From assembly GCA_000149265.1 (NCBI GenBank), contig CH003181.1, positions 361,488-425,487 of the forward strand: DNA of 64,000 nt, given 5' to 3'. A model generated the notes under the pieces. That model saw only the letters and a list, made by a program, of their open reading frames with translations, was not told the DNA's origin and searched no databases. Of this stretch, positions 63,223-64,000 are shown in pieces. Every line of letters begins with the position of its first letter. Within the stretch, counting starts at the first letter, position 1. The translations under genes and the position numbers were made by a program. The stretch comes from Ciona savignyi (lineage: Eukaryota; Chordata; Ascidiacea; Phlebobranchia; Cionidae).

Positions 63223-64000
63223 GAAAACATGGTATCCCGTCTGTCCATAAATGGATACAAATCTAAAAAACGATTTCTCCGCAATGCGTAATGGTAGAGA
63301 CCTCAGCTACGGCTCATTCGATCAAGGAAACCCTATATTTTATTCTCTGTGATTATCGTGGAGAAATATTAAAAATGCGAGGAGTGATAGCGTTTCTTTT
63401 TCAAGGCTTCGCCTCTTATTTCTATCGATTTTACACGAATTTACACGTGACTAACTCAGCCAATAGGAGTCGTGTTAACTTGCAGAGAAGCTCTTTTTGT
63501 CAAGCAAGTCTTTCTTTACATTCTCTGTGAATTTCGTGCCGTTGAGATAAAAAGGAGAGCGTTGGTGACGTTTTCGCAGCAGGCGGTTATGCTTCGTGTT
63601 CACCAAAGCATGAATCCAGCTGGGCCTGCTGAGCGCACGATAAAGAAAAAGGCGGCGAGACTAGCTAGTTCGGTGTGCCCTGCTTTGAAGAATATTGGAT
63701 ATAGTATTTGCGTTTGTTTGGTTTTGTATGCCCTTTTTACACTTCCTTCACTGTTCTTTTTTATACTTTTTACTATTTTAGTTCTACAAAACTAAAAACT
63801 TCAATGCGTTTTGGTTCAAGTTTTCATAATTATAGTCAGAAAAAAGGGAAATTTCAATTACAAATAGTAAAAAAACTACTGAAGATAGATATACAGTTCG
63901 AATTTTCCTGAGTACAAAAACTATTAGACAATCTACATTCCAATTTTCATATCATTTGGGCATTCCAATAATAAGTGAGTATTTCGTTTGTCAGTGCACG
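63223..64000. other. Unassigned right end of window
   Basis: Several overlapping frames but none with recognisable domains, and no splice-supported exon of the death-domain gene. Two imperfect repeats of a TTCTCTGTGATTATCGTGG / TTCTCTGTGAATTTCGTGCC segment occur at about 63,340 and 63,521, about 180 bp apart. It may be the interior of the element suggested by the palindrome. Confidence 0.4.

Noticed and set aside
1..64000. CRISPR array, operon or prokaryotic mobile island
   Set aside because: The tandem repeats lack spacer structure, genes have spliceosomal introns, and all families are animal.

Overview
The window looks like nuclear DNA from a compact, AT-rich invertebrate chordate genome. 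I infer an ascidian, probably Ciona. The evidence is short multi-exon genes with GT-AG introns, animal-only families (rhodopsin-class peptide GPCRs, CDC6, a death-domain protein, a PIF/Harbinger transposon) and many tRNA-derived short repeats. No database was searched. All gene models were spliced by eye, using splice consensus, codon phase and protein family.

Layout. (1) 0.4-23.0 kb, minus strand: two tandem paralogous class A GPCR genes, copy B (23.0-15.8 kb) and copy A (13.2-2.0 kb). Each has nine coding exons with identical intron phases. A third, gutted copy lies at 0.38-1.03 kb, where only a terminal exon and an exon-1/promoter-like segment remain. Copy A intron 3 holds a 521-bp Tigger/pogo-like MITE and a 3.26-kb hAT element with a perfect 8-bp target duplication. 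(2) 23-28.4 kb: repeats, no convincing gene. (3) 28.5-36.3 kb, minus strand: a ten-exon gene for a large, low-complexity, probably cytoplasmic scaffold-like protein (about 1,416 aa) that I cannot name. (4) 36.4-41.3 kb: repeats and unassigned DNA. (5) 41,282-45,348, plus strand: an apparently intact PIF/Harbinger transposon with TIRs, a 3-bp target duplication, a spliced DDE transposase (414 aa) and a MADF-BESS partner whose first exon I cannot place. (6) 45.4-50.6 kb: repeats and a 100-base assembly gap. (7) 50.6-57.4 kb, minus strand: complete CDC6 (nine coding exons, 654 aa), with E2F-like sites about 1 kb upstream. (8) 60.2-62.6 kb, minus strand: the last four exons of a death-domain gene that continues beyond the window or into exons I did not find. 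(9) 62.7-64.0 kb: a SINE-derived tandem array, then a 24-bp palindrome next to a TTAA that may mark a piggyBac-like end.

Two tRNA-derived repeat families, a foldback MITE family and a GGCGGCCGC-containing family fill most introns and gaps. The genes do not form an operon or pathway. The clearest themes are the receptor array (duplication, decay, transposon invasion), the autonomous Harbinger element, and the unnamed gene whose exons are unusually rich in TGACGTCA palindromes.
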